NCBI RefSeq assembly: GCF_014066305.1
Contig: NW_023501170.1
Location: 18,803-82,802, forward strand
Length of the DNA: 64,000 nt
Direction: 5' to 3'
Source: Letharia columbiana
Taxonomy: Eukaryota; Ascomycota; Lecanoromycetes; Lecanorales; Parmeliaceae
Of this stretch, positions 46,862 to 57,922 are shown in pieces; the stretch's first letter is position 1, and each line of letters opens with the position of its first letter. A program made the position numbers and the translations under genes. The notes under the pieces are model-generated. The model was given only the letters and a program-made list of their open reading frames with translations. It did not search any database and was not told the DNA's origin.

Positions 46862-47455
46862 GAGATGTAATACACGTACACCCCCTTTTTATACATGTAC
46901 ACCCCCTTTTAATACATGTACACCCCCCTCCAAAACCGATTAGCTTCCGCGCGGCCGCTAGCCGCATAAGGTATAAATTCACACATAGCTTCCTGGGGAA
47001 TATTGCCGAGACTCTTGGTGGTAGCAAGGCAAGCCTTCCCAGATCTCTTCTGATAAAGTCTAAAAGATCAGACGATTTTACATCGTCGAATGGTGAGGTC
47101 TTTGGATTGTCCTTCAACGGCGATAGCTGATTGGCTGGCTACCCTCTCTCGTTGCTACTAGAAATACGCCTATCGTACTCGAATATCCACTACCTATTGG
47201 CCACCTGTCCTTCCTAGAGCTGAAAGGTACCAAACATAGTCTCGTTACCCTGCATGTAGGCTGGCGTACCACGTCCGACTACCTCGCTATCGACTACCTC
47301 GCTATCGACTACCTCGCTATCCGCCTCGTGTAGCCCCACCTCTTTCGGCTATGTGCGGAGTTTATACCTTATGCGGCTAGCGGCCGCGCGGAAGCTAATC
47401 GGATTTGGGGGGAGGTGTACATGTATTAAAAGGGGGTGTACGTGTATCACATCTC
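46862..47455. mobile_element. hAT-like MITE (594 bp), 8-bp duplication TAAAAGAA
   Basis: The TIRs are about 105 bp. They start GAGATGTRATACACGTACAC and continue through 'cccccttttaatacatgtac' and 'gcgcggccgctagccgcata'. TAAAAGAA stands on both sides (46854-46861 and 47456-47463), the length expected for hAT. There is no transposase; a short open frame on the minus strand (46812-47117) is TIR plus inside. The 'gactacctcgctatc' unit is repeated three times near 47276-47323. Confidence 0.85.
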
Positions 47456-47539
47456 TAAAAGAATGATTCAAAACGAAAAGGGTAATAATCCAATAGGCTA
47501 ACCATATAGAGTAGTTATTAGCCTCGTCGATCACCCACA

Positions 47540-47580
47540 AATTGAATCACTGTTTTATATTATAAAACAGTGATTCAATT
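47540..47580. repeat. Perfect 41-bp palindrome
   Basis: AATTGAATCACTGTTTTATA at 47540-47559, one T, then its exact complement to 47580. There is no T-run or neighbouring gene that would make it a terminator. It may be a collapsed pair of TIRs. Confidence 0.9.
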
Positions 47581-47639
47581 GCAAAGTTGCCCTATACGGC
47601 GTTAGCGTAACTGCTTATTTAGACATACAAAATTGAAAG

Positions 47640-48720
47640 AATATTGCGGAGACAGTTCAGCAGCAGCGGTGACACAACAGATCTGCTCTCCACGGTCTCA
47701 CACCAATCCACTCAGTCAGCTACTCAGCCAGTCACTCAGTCTGATATTCTGCAAGAGGAGGAATAATGCACTACGGAGAGAATTGCGGAGACAGTAGCAG
47801 CAGCAGCAACACAACAGGCCTGCTCTCCACGATCTCACACCAATCCACTCAGTCAGCTACTCAGCCAGTCACTCAGCCAATCACTCAACAAGAGGAGGAA
47901 TAATGCACTACGGAGAGAATTGCGGAGACAGTCAGCAGCAGCAGTGACACAACAGACCTGCTCTCCACGATCTCACACCAATCCACTCAGTCAGCTACTC
48001 AGCCAGTCACTCAGCCAATCACTCAACAAGAGGAGGAGCAATGCACTACGGAGAGAATTGCGGAGACAGTCAGCAGCAGCAGTGACACAACAGACCTGCT
48101 CTCCACGATCTCACATCAGCCCGATACTCAGTAAGAGGAGGAACCACTGCAGCAGGTAAATGTGGAGAACATTGCGGAGACAGTCAGCAGCAGCAGTGAT
48201 ACAACAGGCCTGCTCTCCACGATCTCACACCAATCCACTCAGTTAGCTACTTAGCCAGTCACTCAGCCAATCACTCAACAAGAGGAGGAGTAATGCACTA
48301 CGGAGAGAATTGCGGAGATAGTAGCAGCAGCAGCAACACAACAGGCCTGCTCTCCACGATCTCACACAAATCCACTCAGTTAGCTACTTAGCCAGTCACT
48401 CAGCCAATCACTCAACAAGAGGAGGAGTAATGCACTACGGAGAGAATTGCGGAGATAGTAGCAGCAGCAGCAACACAACAGGCCTGCTCTCCACGATCTC
48501 ACACCAATCCACTCAGTCAGCTACTCAGCCAGTCACTCAGCCAATCACTCAACAAGAGGAGGAATAATGCACTACGGAGAGAATTGCGGAGACAGTCAGC
48601 AGCAGCAGTGACATAACAGGCCTGCTCTCCACGGTCTTACAACAATCCATTCAGTCAGCTACTCAGCTAATCAGTCAGTCAGTCACTCAGCCAGAGCACT
48701 CAGTTAAGCAAGAGGAGGAA
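47640..48720 (+). repeat. 138-bp tandem array coding 46-residue repeats (~7.5 units)
   Basis: Units of about 138 bp read ERIAETVSSSSDTTDLLSTI, then SHQSTQSATQPVTQPITQQ, then EEEQCTT. The length is a multiple of 3, so the frame is kept from unit to unit. Where one unit has GAGCAATGC (E Q C), others have GARTAATGC, a CAA-to-TAA stop at the same place. The unit is the expanded form of the repeat block in 36364-36700 and 8160-8338, with extra Q/T/P residues. Rich in S, T, Q and E; no recognised domain. Confidence 0.7.
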
Positions 48721-49215
48721 ACATTGCAGTAGGCAAATGAGGAGAACACTGCGGAGAAACCAAGCGGCAATAAGGCCACCATCGTCAAGAACACCGCTCA
48801 GCTCTCCAAGATCCCACATCATATGCTCTCTACAATCCCACGTCAAATTGCCACACAGCAAGCGGAGAACGACACTACAATTTGGCCTGCTATCCCCGCG
48901 TGCCTAGACAATATCACATTGTGGTACATCACTGCAATGAGCACACAAGAGAAGGATCTACTGCGTCGATCACAGCTGTATAAGCCACCCCAACGCGAAG
49001 GCCACCCCAACGCGTAAGTGTAGCGTGTTCCCATACGATTAGCAGGCCAAATTGTAATGTCGTTCTCCGCCTGCTGAGTGGTGATTTGACGTGGGATCGT
49101 GGAGAGCATATGTCGTGGGATTTTGGAGAGCTGAGCCGTGTTCTTGATGATGGTGGCCTTATTGTCGCTTGGTCTCTCCGCAGTGTTCTCCGCATTTGCC
49201 TGCTGCGGTGGTCCC
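48715..49215. repeat. Inverted duplication of ~170-bp arms
   Basis: The stretch 48740-48890 (cggagaaaccaagcggcaa ... gacactacaatttggcctg) returns inverted at 49042-49195. Between the arms are ~150 bp containing two 'ccaccccaacgcg' repeats. The right arm carries fewer stops and keeps the coding frame on the minus strand. Confidence 0.75.
48721..49020 (+). pseudogene. Non-repeated tail of the 46-residue repeat ORF
   Basis: It continues from the array as NEENTAEKPSGNKATIVKN, TAQLSKIPHHMLSTIPRQ, IATQQAENDTTIWPAIPACL, DNITLWYITAMSTQEKDLL and ends with TAA after EGHPNA. The tail equals that at 37080-37280 (Helitron copy) with a few replacements. A frame from an internal ATG (48823-49017) lies inside it. 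Confidence 0.5.
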
Positions 49216-49660
49216 TTCTCTTACTTAACTGAGTGCTTTGGCTAAGTGGCTGACTAAGTGGATAACTAAGTGGATTGATGTAAGACTGTGGAGAGTAGAC
49301 CTGTTATATTACTGCTGCTGCTGACCTAGGCAATATTATATTATAGTATATCACTGCAATGAGCACACAAGAGAAGGATCTACTGCGTCGATCACAGCCA
49401 ATTAAACCTCTGCAGGCAGGGGTTACCTATCGGATGATGCATATTTGGACGAATTGAAACCGTCCGATGTCTTGTTTCGACAGCCATTTCATTATTCGAA
49501 AGTTTTTATTCCAGCAGGAGATTTCGTGGGATACACACCACTAATTAGCCCGGTGTCTCCATTTCTTTCCGGCATTCGAAAAACCATGCATGCATACTTC
49601 TTGCCATGAGGACATGGCATTTCTCTGTTTTTTGTGGGCAATTGTCATGAGATGCCTGCG
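49216..49660 (+). other. Further diverged copy of the Helitron cargo 3' part
   Basis: 49340-49650 matches 37160-37430: 'tcactgcaatgagcacacaa', 'tttggacgaattgaaaccgt', 'gacatggcatttctctgtt'. It ends without the Helitron 3' hairpin, so the locus is a fragment or an independent copy. Confidence 0.55.
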
Positions 49661-50009
49661 GGCACATAGATTAATCAACATCTTTTACATCACACGCATA
49701 TATAAGTCAAACCACAATGACTCCTTAACATCGGTCTACTCGTACTCTACTAGGAGGACGTATTTATAACGTGGTGTAGTGGCGATCATAGCTCAATAGC
49801 CTAGTAATATAAGTGTAAAGGTCGTCGCAACGAGGGCCCTATTATTGGAGGAGTTTATGAGGTATATATGTGGTGAAAGAAGAAGAATAAGTGAAATTTA
49901 AAGAGATTTGTGACTCTTCGGCAAAGGTTTCGCCGAAGTCCGTGATATTGCCTAATCGGGTTAGCGGTAGAAGGGTAGGGCTGTTCCCGCTTTGAATTAT
50001 TCTTTTAAA
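49661..50009. other. Transition, no gene
   Basis: Mixed composition. There is a hairpin around 49917-49945 (cttcggcaaag, tttcgccgaag). Confidence 0.4.
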
Positions 50010-50690
50010 ATTCGTTGCTAAACCTATCTACTATATATGAAAATTTACTATTAATATAAAATAGATAATTATTAGCGATAATTATACGATTTATATAATA
50101 AGAACTATATATCGAATATATTTAGATTTTACGTTCTATCTATATAACGTATATCGAATAGAGTTATATAAAACTTTCTATTTATAAAAGATTTAGTCTT
50201 ATTTATTTCTAATAAATAGTTAATAAATAGTTAATGAAATATAAAGAAGATATCGATTTATTATTATTTTAATACTACGCTATAATATAATATATTAATA
50301 TATTACTAATAGAGAATTAATGAATAGCGATAATATATGAAATTTTTCGAAATTTCTTTAAGTCTTACAGTTCTACTTATATATTAAATTTCGAGAAAAA
50401 TCGAAAAATCGAAAAATAAATTACGTGACGTTGATGAATAGACTATTATAAGCGAAGCGAGATACTCGAATTAGTATAAATCTTAATATATAATAAGAAA
50501 ATTACTAAATAATTATCTATTTATTTCGAATATCGAATAATTTACTATTATAGAAAATTTAATATTAATAAAAAGTTAAGTAAAAGTTAATTAAAAGTTA
50601 TAATAAATATCGAGTTAATAATATAGTTACGTAATATACTCTAATCGTATATTTTCTCTAAGATTATTTACTTCTCGAAATTAGATAAAG
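50010..50690 (+). repeat. Interspersed repeat G, plus-strand copy
   Basis: It has the family blocks 'gcgataattatacgattta', 'taatactacgctata', 'aaataaattacgtgacgttg' and 'ataagcgaagcgagatactc'. It is in the same order as 60347-60998. Confidence 0.6.
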
Positions 50691-51690
50691 AAGCTAGTAA
50701 AGTATAATTATCTAAAATATTTAAATATTTAAGATTTAAATAAACTTTAATATTAAAAGAATTTAAACCGAGATAAGTATCTACTTTAATATATGAAAAA
50801 TTATAAAAAATAGAATTTTATTTATATTTAGATAATATTAAGATAGTAGATTTAATAATTTTAAGAATAAAAACGATTTAGATATTTACTTCGATAGTTT
50901 ATTTAGAATTCTTAGATTATTTGAAAATCTTATTATCGAAATTATAATTCTAATATTATTACTTAAAGTAATATAATAGCTTATTTCTAGAATTAAATTT
51001 TCTATAATATCGCTAATAAAAGTATTTTAAAAGTAACAAATTAATAAAATTAACTTTTTTCTTATACTTTTATAAAGATTATAGAAACTATAATAACTAG
51101 TTTCTTTCTTCTTAATATTTTTATTATTATAATTATTATAAAAGCTATTAAATTCTTTAAATAACTTAAATTCTATTAAAAATTCTTAAAATTCTTTACT
51201 TTCTTAATTAGAATTTAATAAATTCTCTATTTTTATAATTAAAAAGATCGATGAATAATAAATTAATAAGTTTCTTTAAATCGATATAAGATATAATTAA
51301 ATTAGAAAGACTAGTAAGAATTATATACGTTTTATTATTAATATTACTTTAAATTAATAATAATTTAACGATATATTAATAAAGTTAATAGAGTTAGTAG
51401 TAAGATATTTATTATATATCTCTTCGAAAGTAGCTTTAATAAATAAAATCTTTACTCTAATAAGTTACTTTAATTAATAATTCTAAAATTTATCATAAGC
51501 TTAATAATTCTACTAGTTAAAAAAAAGCTAAAGACTACTAAGTATTAAAGCTAATTAGAATTCTAAAAAATTAAAATTTATAAATTTAATTCTTACTTAC
51601 TTTTTTGTTCTTTAAAAAATCTAGCTGATATTCTATTAGCTAGGTAGATTCATAATCTAGGTAGAGGTAAGCGATAAAGATAGTTTAGTA
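50691..51690. other. AT-rich RIP-type DNA, no gene
   Basis: No element or frame is recognised. Composition returns to normal at about 51690. Confidence 0.6.
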
Positions 51691-51838
51691 TAACTCTGCA
51701 GAAACATGTGGCAAATCGTGCTCAACCGATGATAGTATGTTCATTATCATAAATTGCAAATTGCCATATTATCTGTATGGGTAAACGAACTCTCAATCCC
51801 AAAACCTAGACTCCATCAGGGCACGACGTTAATGCTTA

Positions 51839-52904
51839 TTATTGACTCAATCTGGCGGAATTCTCCCGGGACCTCTTCTTATTATCAGAGCCCGTCTCAT
51901 CTGAAGCCTCATGCCCAGCCTGTGATGACACACTGCGCTTCCGACTCGCCTCCTCCCTCTCATGGACCCGGACCACCTCCCCCCATTCATAGACCCGGGG
52001 CCATCTCATGCCACACTTCCTCAGAAACGCATCCATGTGTAGGTCAACGCTCTCATCATCTTTCAGCCAAATCTCTTTGCCGTCCGCTTCACCTAGATGC
52101 TCTCCGCGGGGTTCAGCGTCATAGTAAACGCACAGCGTTTTAATGACGCCTTGCGCCCTGTCCCGGGCAGATTTATCTATTTTACAACGTTAGCGCAATT
52201 AAGAGAATAAGGGATTATTTCGTCAGTGGAGTATTCGTTATCGGATTGGGGAGGCTCTTACTGTGATCCTTTTTCATGGCAAGCAACTCCAGATCTCGAT
52301 CAGAGATGAATTTCCCTTTTGCTCGTTGACCCAGAAAGTACGCCTCCCCCACAGTGTCGGGCATCGATGAAGAAGACCGCCATTCCACCTCGCCGTCCGT
52401 ACGAAGCTTGGGGACTTGAGGAGGAATGATTTTGTGATGCAGTCGGTTGATGATGCCATTTTCAAAGATTGCCCTGGCGTTGTGATGGGCAGCTGCCCCA
52501 TCCCGGAGCGATCTCTCCACGCCGTTGAAGCGAGCGTTCGAACGATCATCTTGCGCCTCCAAAACTCTTTCCACTCGATCGAAAAAACCGCTAAATGATC
52601 GATGCAGCTCCTCCAAAAACCTGTTTCCCAATGTTACCTCCATGTCGGCCATGTCCTTCTTTATTTCACTTCTTAAGCCACTCGTCTGTCTTTCACAACG
52701 GCTCTCTTGTTCCACAAACCCATCTTTGATCTCGACCTTGATCCTCTTCTCCCGTAAGGCCATGTTCAGCAAACAGCCATCGATGTATTCGATAGGGTTG
52801 TTTGTCACGGAGGGTGGGGATTGACCCGCCTCATTGGCTAGCGTACACTGTATCACTGGAGATCTCAGCCATGTCGACGACAACTCCGTAGAGATATAAG
52901 ACAT
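51839..52904 (-). CDS. Intact two-exon gene, hypothetical coiled-coil protein, 326 aa
   Basis: complement(join(51839..52176,52262..52904)). Exon 1 starts MSYISTELSS behind TCAAAATG. The 85-nt intron opens GTAAGAG, has the branch-point-like GCTAACG, and closes AAATAG. The split codon joins KKDH to N, then KSARDRAQGVIKTLCVYYD. The exons total 981 nt, a multiple of three. The middle (about residues 50-130) is rich in E, K, R, L and D and fits a coiled coil: EIKKDMADMEVTLGNRFLEE, then RVERVLEAQDDRSNARFNGV. A segment NARAIFENGIINRLHHKIIP ... WRSSSSMPDTVGEAYFLGQ recalls a C-terminal block seen in fungal hypothetical proteins ('N.RA...L.PL...FP.T'). The C-terminus is charged with KKRSREN. No signal peptide or membrane helix. 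No RIP damage. Function unknown. Confidence 0.7.
52177..52261 (-). other. Spliceosomal intron (85 nt)
   Basis: 5' site CACA/GTAAGAG, branch GCTAACG 15-21 nt before the 3' site, 3' site TAG/AT. Without splicing, exon 1 would read on 15 codons to a TAA; splicing keeps the long downstream frame open. The size is typical of filamentous fungi. Confidence 0.75.
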
Positions 52905-53152
52905 TTTGAGAGCGTGCGTGGCAGAAAATAGATTGTGCAGAAAATGGAATAAGCGTAGTAAGTCGGGAAGAATATGGGATGAATAGAGCGAGCGCGTTGA
53001 TGTTATAATATTATGTTAGTTGTAGATAAGCCATCCGCCGCTAAATTCAATGCACGCTTCGCCCGAACATACCCATCGTTTAAAGCTGAGTATCGAGAAT
53101 AGTCTCTATTTAAAGTATATCTCTAGAACCCAAGTCGACTCGTATACGATTA
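52905..53152. promoter_or_regulatory. Presumed promoter region of the 52904 gene
   Basis: 248 bp separate the two minus-strand genes. I see no sure TATA box near the start; 'tataatattatgttag' lies near 53010. This is an inference from position only. Confidence 0.3.
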
Positions 53153-54068
53153 CTATATACGAATTATTACATTATTGGCGAGGTCCGTGAAGGTTTGAAT
53201 CTCCTTTTCAGATATAGAATTAGAATTCCTGCCGAGATAGCTAATATAGTACAATATGTAACAAGCCACAAGAACGCCATCGCGCTCCTGCAAAAGACGT
53301 TCAAAGCACTCGAGACGAGAAGCAAACTGCCATTGACGGTGTTGTTGTCGGCACCGAGAAAGGATATAGATGTCAAAGATAAGAATAATCAAACTGATGA
53401 GGGTGAGATTTAGAGACTTAGACTCTCGAGTACGCTGTAGGATTTTTATCGTCGAAGACACCGAAGAACTATTCTAAAAGACCCATGCTTTGCTAATCTA
53501 CACGCTTTCGTTTTCGTTGATCCAATCCTTTCGAGATAGCATTGTCACACCACGTCATCTTCCGTCCAGGTGTGACATCTGAGTCCTCGTCGGTGGTACG
53601 AGACAGCGACTCAGTGCTGGAGAAGTGCGTTGCCTCCGATGCAAAGCAACTGTATCTAAAATCCTCCACGTTGGGGTCTTGTGATATCCATGGCCGCGGG
53701 CCCAGCATCCTCTGCTTCATATGTTTATACACCGCTGCCTCCGTTTCCTCCGCACCGGTAACGTTGAGGTCGAGGGTGTCCAGTTGATATCGACGAAGAA
53801 GGGGACGTATGCGGTCGTTGCAATAGAACCATTGCTCACTGGAGATCGGCAGAAGGTAGAGGAGAAAGATGCATTGCTGTAAGTACCAAAGGCGTCGTTT
53901 CATTGTGTCCGTACGCGGTTCAAGCGAGGATAAGGTGGAGGGTGGGGGAATAGGTTGACTGAGATGAAGTATCTGACGAAGAAAGTACTCCATACTATCT
54001 TGTCGAGTTTGAGGCTCGTCGGCGCGTTGCTTAATAAGCCATCGACGTTGTTGATGATTAAGTTCCAT
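53153..54068 (-). CDS. Candidate gene, hypothetical protein with hydrophobic segment(s)
   Basis: The first frame (54068-53493) starts MELNHQQRRWLIKQRADEP and holds LWYLQQCIFLLYLLPISSEQ, a hydrophobic stretch near residue 70. It continues RPLLRRYQLDTLDLNVTGAE and DEDSDVTPGRKMTW, and ends RKRKRVD. Just downstream another frame (53461-53153) reads SLNLTLISLIILIFDIYIL, a likely membrane helix, then RQWQFASRLECFERLLQE and VLVACYILYYISYLG. An 82-nt GT-AG intron, 53550-53469 (GTGTGAC ... GAATAG), would join them in frame as 277 codons: complement(join(53153..53468,53551..54068)). Its branch point is weak, so the gene may end at 53493. No family recognised. It points the same way as the neighbouring gene and shows no RIP-type stops. 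Confidence 0.45.
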
Positions 54069-54300
54069 ATTGGACGAGAGGTAATGAAGCCGTTAAATAT
54101 CGATTGCGTTGCACGAGGAGTGCAGTAAATAAGAAAAGGGGTGGAAAGATAGCTAAGATTTCTAGAAGCTAGCCACTAAAAATCATCTAAATCTAAGGCT
54201 AGAATCTAGGCGCGCTAAGGAAGACGCTACTGCATTATTAGATAGTTGTTTTATTTATTCTTTTATCGCGTCTCATACACACACATTTCTATCTTCTTTA
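54069..54300. other. Upstream of the candidate gene, no gene
   Basis: Ordinary to AT-rich sequence with a short pyrimidine-rich stretch at 54240-54298. Confidence 0.4.
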
Positions 54301-54589
54301 CAGAGGTCTGCACCGAAAGTCCTGCACCCGCTAAGACTCTTGCGCTCAGACTTCGGATAACGCCCCACCTAAAGGGCTACCTGGACAATGCGTCTGGAGT
54401 TCTTCGGAATCGCACCTAGCTCTAGCCAGGTTTCGGGGCTTAATGCCCCTATCAAGCCAAAAGAAGTACCTAAAGTCCCATCCATGCGCTATGAAGATAT
54501 TTCTAGGCTTCCCCTCTACAGGGCCGCTTTCCGAAAGTAGGGTTAGGGCTGCACTAGTGCGGGTGCAGGACTTTCGGTGCAGACCTCTG
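54301..54589. mobile_element. 289-bp MITE with perfect 31-bp TIRs, TA duplication
   Basis: The ends CAGAGGTCTGCACCGAAAGT ... CACCCGC and their exact complement enclose 289 bp. TA lies on both sides (54299-54300, 54590-54591), as for Tc1/mariner/pogo relatives. No coding frame of note and no RIP, so it is a young insertion beside the gene island. Confidence 0.9.
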
Positions 54590-54627
54590 TATACTGTTAT
54601 TGAAAAGCACTCTATATTTAGGCTATA

Positions 54628-54990
54628 CCCCTAATTTCTTAATCACCAGGAAACGAAAAAGTTCCCGCAAGCACCCCCCCCCCTCGAAAACTAAAAACTG
54701 AGAATTCTTAAATAGCTTTACAGCCACTATTAATTATAATCTCTATTTTTTACTATTTTTACTTATTATACTAAATAATTAATTACAAAAATCTTAGAAG
54801 ATTTTAATCTAGATATTATAAAATATAATTTATATTAAGAATATTTACTCTACGTTAAAAAGTTACCTCGGCTATTCTATAATCGCTAAGACTTTTTTAA
54901 AAAATCTCGAGAATTTAATAGATTTTTATTTTATCGTATAGTAGATAATTAAAAATTATTAAAATTTAAGAGTTTTAATTTTATTAATAT
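54628..54990. mobile_element. Partial, RIP-mutated copy of the 507-bp MITE
   Basis: It begins CCCCTAATTTCTTAATCACC after TA, then 'ggaaacg' and a C-rich run as in the full copies. The inside has 'ttacctcggctatt' and 'cgctaagactttttt' like 8690-8740. The far end was not found. Confidence 0.6.
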
Positions 54991-55380
54991 ATATTTTAAT
55001 ATATATATTCTATCTTATTATTATTTATTTTATTTTAAAAGATATTATTTAATTATATAACTATATTATCTTAATTCTTTTTAATCTCTAGAAGTTTATT
55101 ATATAAAGTTTTATAGATTATTAAAGAGATTTATTAGAGCTTTAAAGTCTTTATATTAAATCTTTAATTTATTTTTAATAATTTATTTTAAAATAAGTTA
55201 ATTAGAATAATTTTAATTTATAATAATAAAGAAAGAAAGAGAATATATATAGACGAGTTAAATAAGAAAATAGAAAGATATTCTTTATTAAATACTTCTA
55301 TATAAATAATAAAATTAGAATTTATTTATAATCTCTATAAAATTAATATATTTATAGTAGAAAAAAATTATTAAAAATTA
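54991..55380. other. AT-rich RIP-type DNA, no gene
   Basis: No element or frame is recognised. Confidence 0.6.
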
Positions 55381-56283
55381 TATCTTAATCTATTCTCTTA
55401 TATAAATAAAAGTTATTAAAGAAAATTATAATAAGTAAAGATATTATATTAAAATCTATCTTATTTAATAGTATAAAATCTATTATATCTAATAAAGATA
55501 TACGCGAAAAGCTTATTTTACGCGAGAAGTTAGTTATAAATATATTTAATAAAGATATATACGAAAAGATTACTTTACGCGAGAAGATAATTATAAATAT
55601 ATTCTTACTTTATAATAATAAAGACGAGTAAAAAATATTATAATTTAAATACTATTTTACTTTTATATTAAAATATTTTATTAAATATAATAATAAAACT
55701 AAATTAGATTTAGAAGTTATATTATTTTTAATAATATTCTTATTATTTAAAGTTAACTTTAAAGTTAATAGATTTATAATTAAAATGAAAATGAAAATAA
55801 TAATTATTAAGATTACTTTTTTATAAAATATAAAATTAAAGAGATAGCGTTTATAGAGTTATTAATATTAATATATTATTACTATCTAATCTCTCTTTCT
55901 AATATAATTATAAATAACTTTATTTAAACTATCTACTTAAATATAAAGAGTATTTATCTATAATATAAAAAGATTATTATAAGAGTATATTAATATTATA
56001 AAAACTAAAAACGACGATTCTCGATATTATAGTTAATTTTATTATATACTAACTTAATATAATAAAGATAGATAAGATTATAAAATTAATTATTCTTATA
56101 TCTATTAAGATCTTAAATAAAACTTTTAATAAAATTTAATATTAATTAACTTAAAATAATTTTTCGCTTTATTATTTCAATTATTAATTTTAAAAATATT
56201 TAAAAAAATAGATTATAGTTTCTAAAATATAAATATATATAAAAGACTTTAATAGTTTATACTTATTATTATATCTAAATACT

Positions 56284-56470
56284 TTTATATAAATTATTAA
56301 TATATATAAAAGAATAAGATAGAGCTAAATTAGAAAATCTTGAATTTATATATGTAGCTAATTATAAATTCGGATCCTCTACGCTTTTTAACTAGACCGG
56401 CTGACTTATTGCGGGTAAATAAATTAGCGTCCGCAACCATCAAAATCTCGCCCACCCGCGCCTCCCTTAT
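56284..56470 (+). mobile_element. Single-ended short element in the right arm
   Basis: Starts TTAATATATATAAAAG and ends 'cgcctcccttattaaactc'. It is the counterpart of 34014-34195. Confidence 0.5.
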
Positions 56471-57054
56471 TAAACTCTAAATCGATTTACTTAATCGTTT
56501 TATAATTATTTTATAACAGTTATAAACTATAAACCTCTTCCCTTAGAACCCATAACGGTTATAGTTTTATAACCGTTCTATAATCGTTTTATAATCGTTA
56601 TAATAATATTTTTTTATTTTTATTTTTTTACTAAGTCTCGAATAGACTAGTAGTATTATATAATATATCTTCTAATATAAAAATTTCGCTAAAATTAAAA
56701 AAAACTTAATTCTAAATTACTAGCGTTAATACTTAAGCTTATATATACTCAGCGAATTTTTAGCTCTATAAAGAACTTTTAATTTTTTTTTAATTCTTAT
56801 ATAGATTATTTATAGTTCTATAAGAATCGTATAATCGTTCTATAATCGTTTTATAATCGTTCGATAACTATTACGTAACGATTACGTAATCGTTAAATAA
56901 TCGATATGAGATTATAAGTTAGAATAATTCTTCTAACGAGTATAAATTAAGTTTTATATCGATTATATATCGATAATATATCGATTATTTATCGGTTATT
57001 AATTATAGAATTATTATATAACGATAATATATCTTTAATAATAACTAGAATAGT
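56471..57054 (-). mobile_element. 'ACTATTCTA' element, copy d, in the right arm
   Basis: Counterpart of 33435-34013. It ends TAGAATAGT at 57054. Its flank is ATT where the left arm implies ACT, a C-to-T change. Confidence 0.55.
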
Positions 57055-57485
57055 ATTCTTTTTATAAAAAAATTATTATCTTCGCTGAGAGATATCGATT
57101 TAATTAATAATAAGATTAAATTATTTAGTCGTTAGAAGTTTAATTTATATTACTTATATATTGAAATATATTTAACTTATATTCTTATTATATTATATTA
57201 TCTTTAATATTTTTATATAATTTAAAGTTAATAGATTCTTATTAAATATAAATTATCTATTTTAAAAGTTTTTCTAGAATTAAGCTATATAATAAATCGT
57301 TATTTATATATTATTAAATCTTAAAACTTAACTAATTATTATTTAGAATTTATTTATATATATAATTTTTATAAATTTTTATATAAGATAATACTAGTCG
57401 CTATAGTTTAATTAAAGATTATAAATATATAAGTTATATATTTCTTAATCTAGATTCTATTAAAAAAAATTATAAAAATAATAAA

Positions 57486-57922
57486 TATTAGTATATATAA
57501 TAGAATAAGATAGAGCTAAGCTTGAAAATCTTGAATTTATATATGCAGTCAATTATAAATTTAGGGTTACTACGCTCTTTAATTAGACCGGCTAAGTCAC
57601 CACGGGTAAATAAATTAGCGTCCGCAATCATCAAAATCTCGCTCTCCCGCGTCTCTCTTATCAAAAAAATAGGTGTACGTTATTAATATATAGAATAACT
57701 TTTTTGTTTTCTATTGAAATTTTGAGATTTTTTTTCAATTATAAAGCGTCGTTTACGCTTTTCAAAATTTTAAGAAATCTGAAATTTAATTCTATAGTTA
57801 TTAATAAGTAAGGAGTCTAAATATCGCTTATTAAAGTTCGCTTACTAAAGATCGCTCACCTATTTACTCGATAGCTCTAATTAAAAAAATGATTATAAAT
57901 TTAATTTATAGGCCTTTACTCG
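57486..57922 (+). mobile_element. Non-autonomous Helitron-like copy (437 bp) in the right arm
   Basis: It starts TTAGTATATATAATAG and ends hairpin, AGGCCTTTACTCG, with A before and T after. Counterpart of 32571-33002. The G+C-rich 'accggctaagtcaccacggg' is better preserved here. Confidence 0.7.

Noticed and set aside
47640..48720. CRISPR-like array
   Set aside because: The repeats are contiguous, coding and 138 bp long with no unique spacers, and the genome is fungal.
51754..52143. Plus-strand 129-codon frame rich in H, P and S
   Set aside because: It lies opposite exon 2 of the spliced gene; the minus-strand reading has splice sites and keeps frame.
52525..52824. Plus-strand 99-codon frame
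   Set aside because: Antisense to exon 1 of the same gene.
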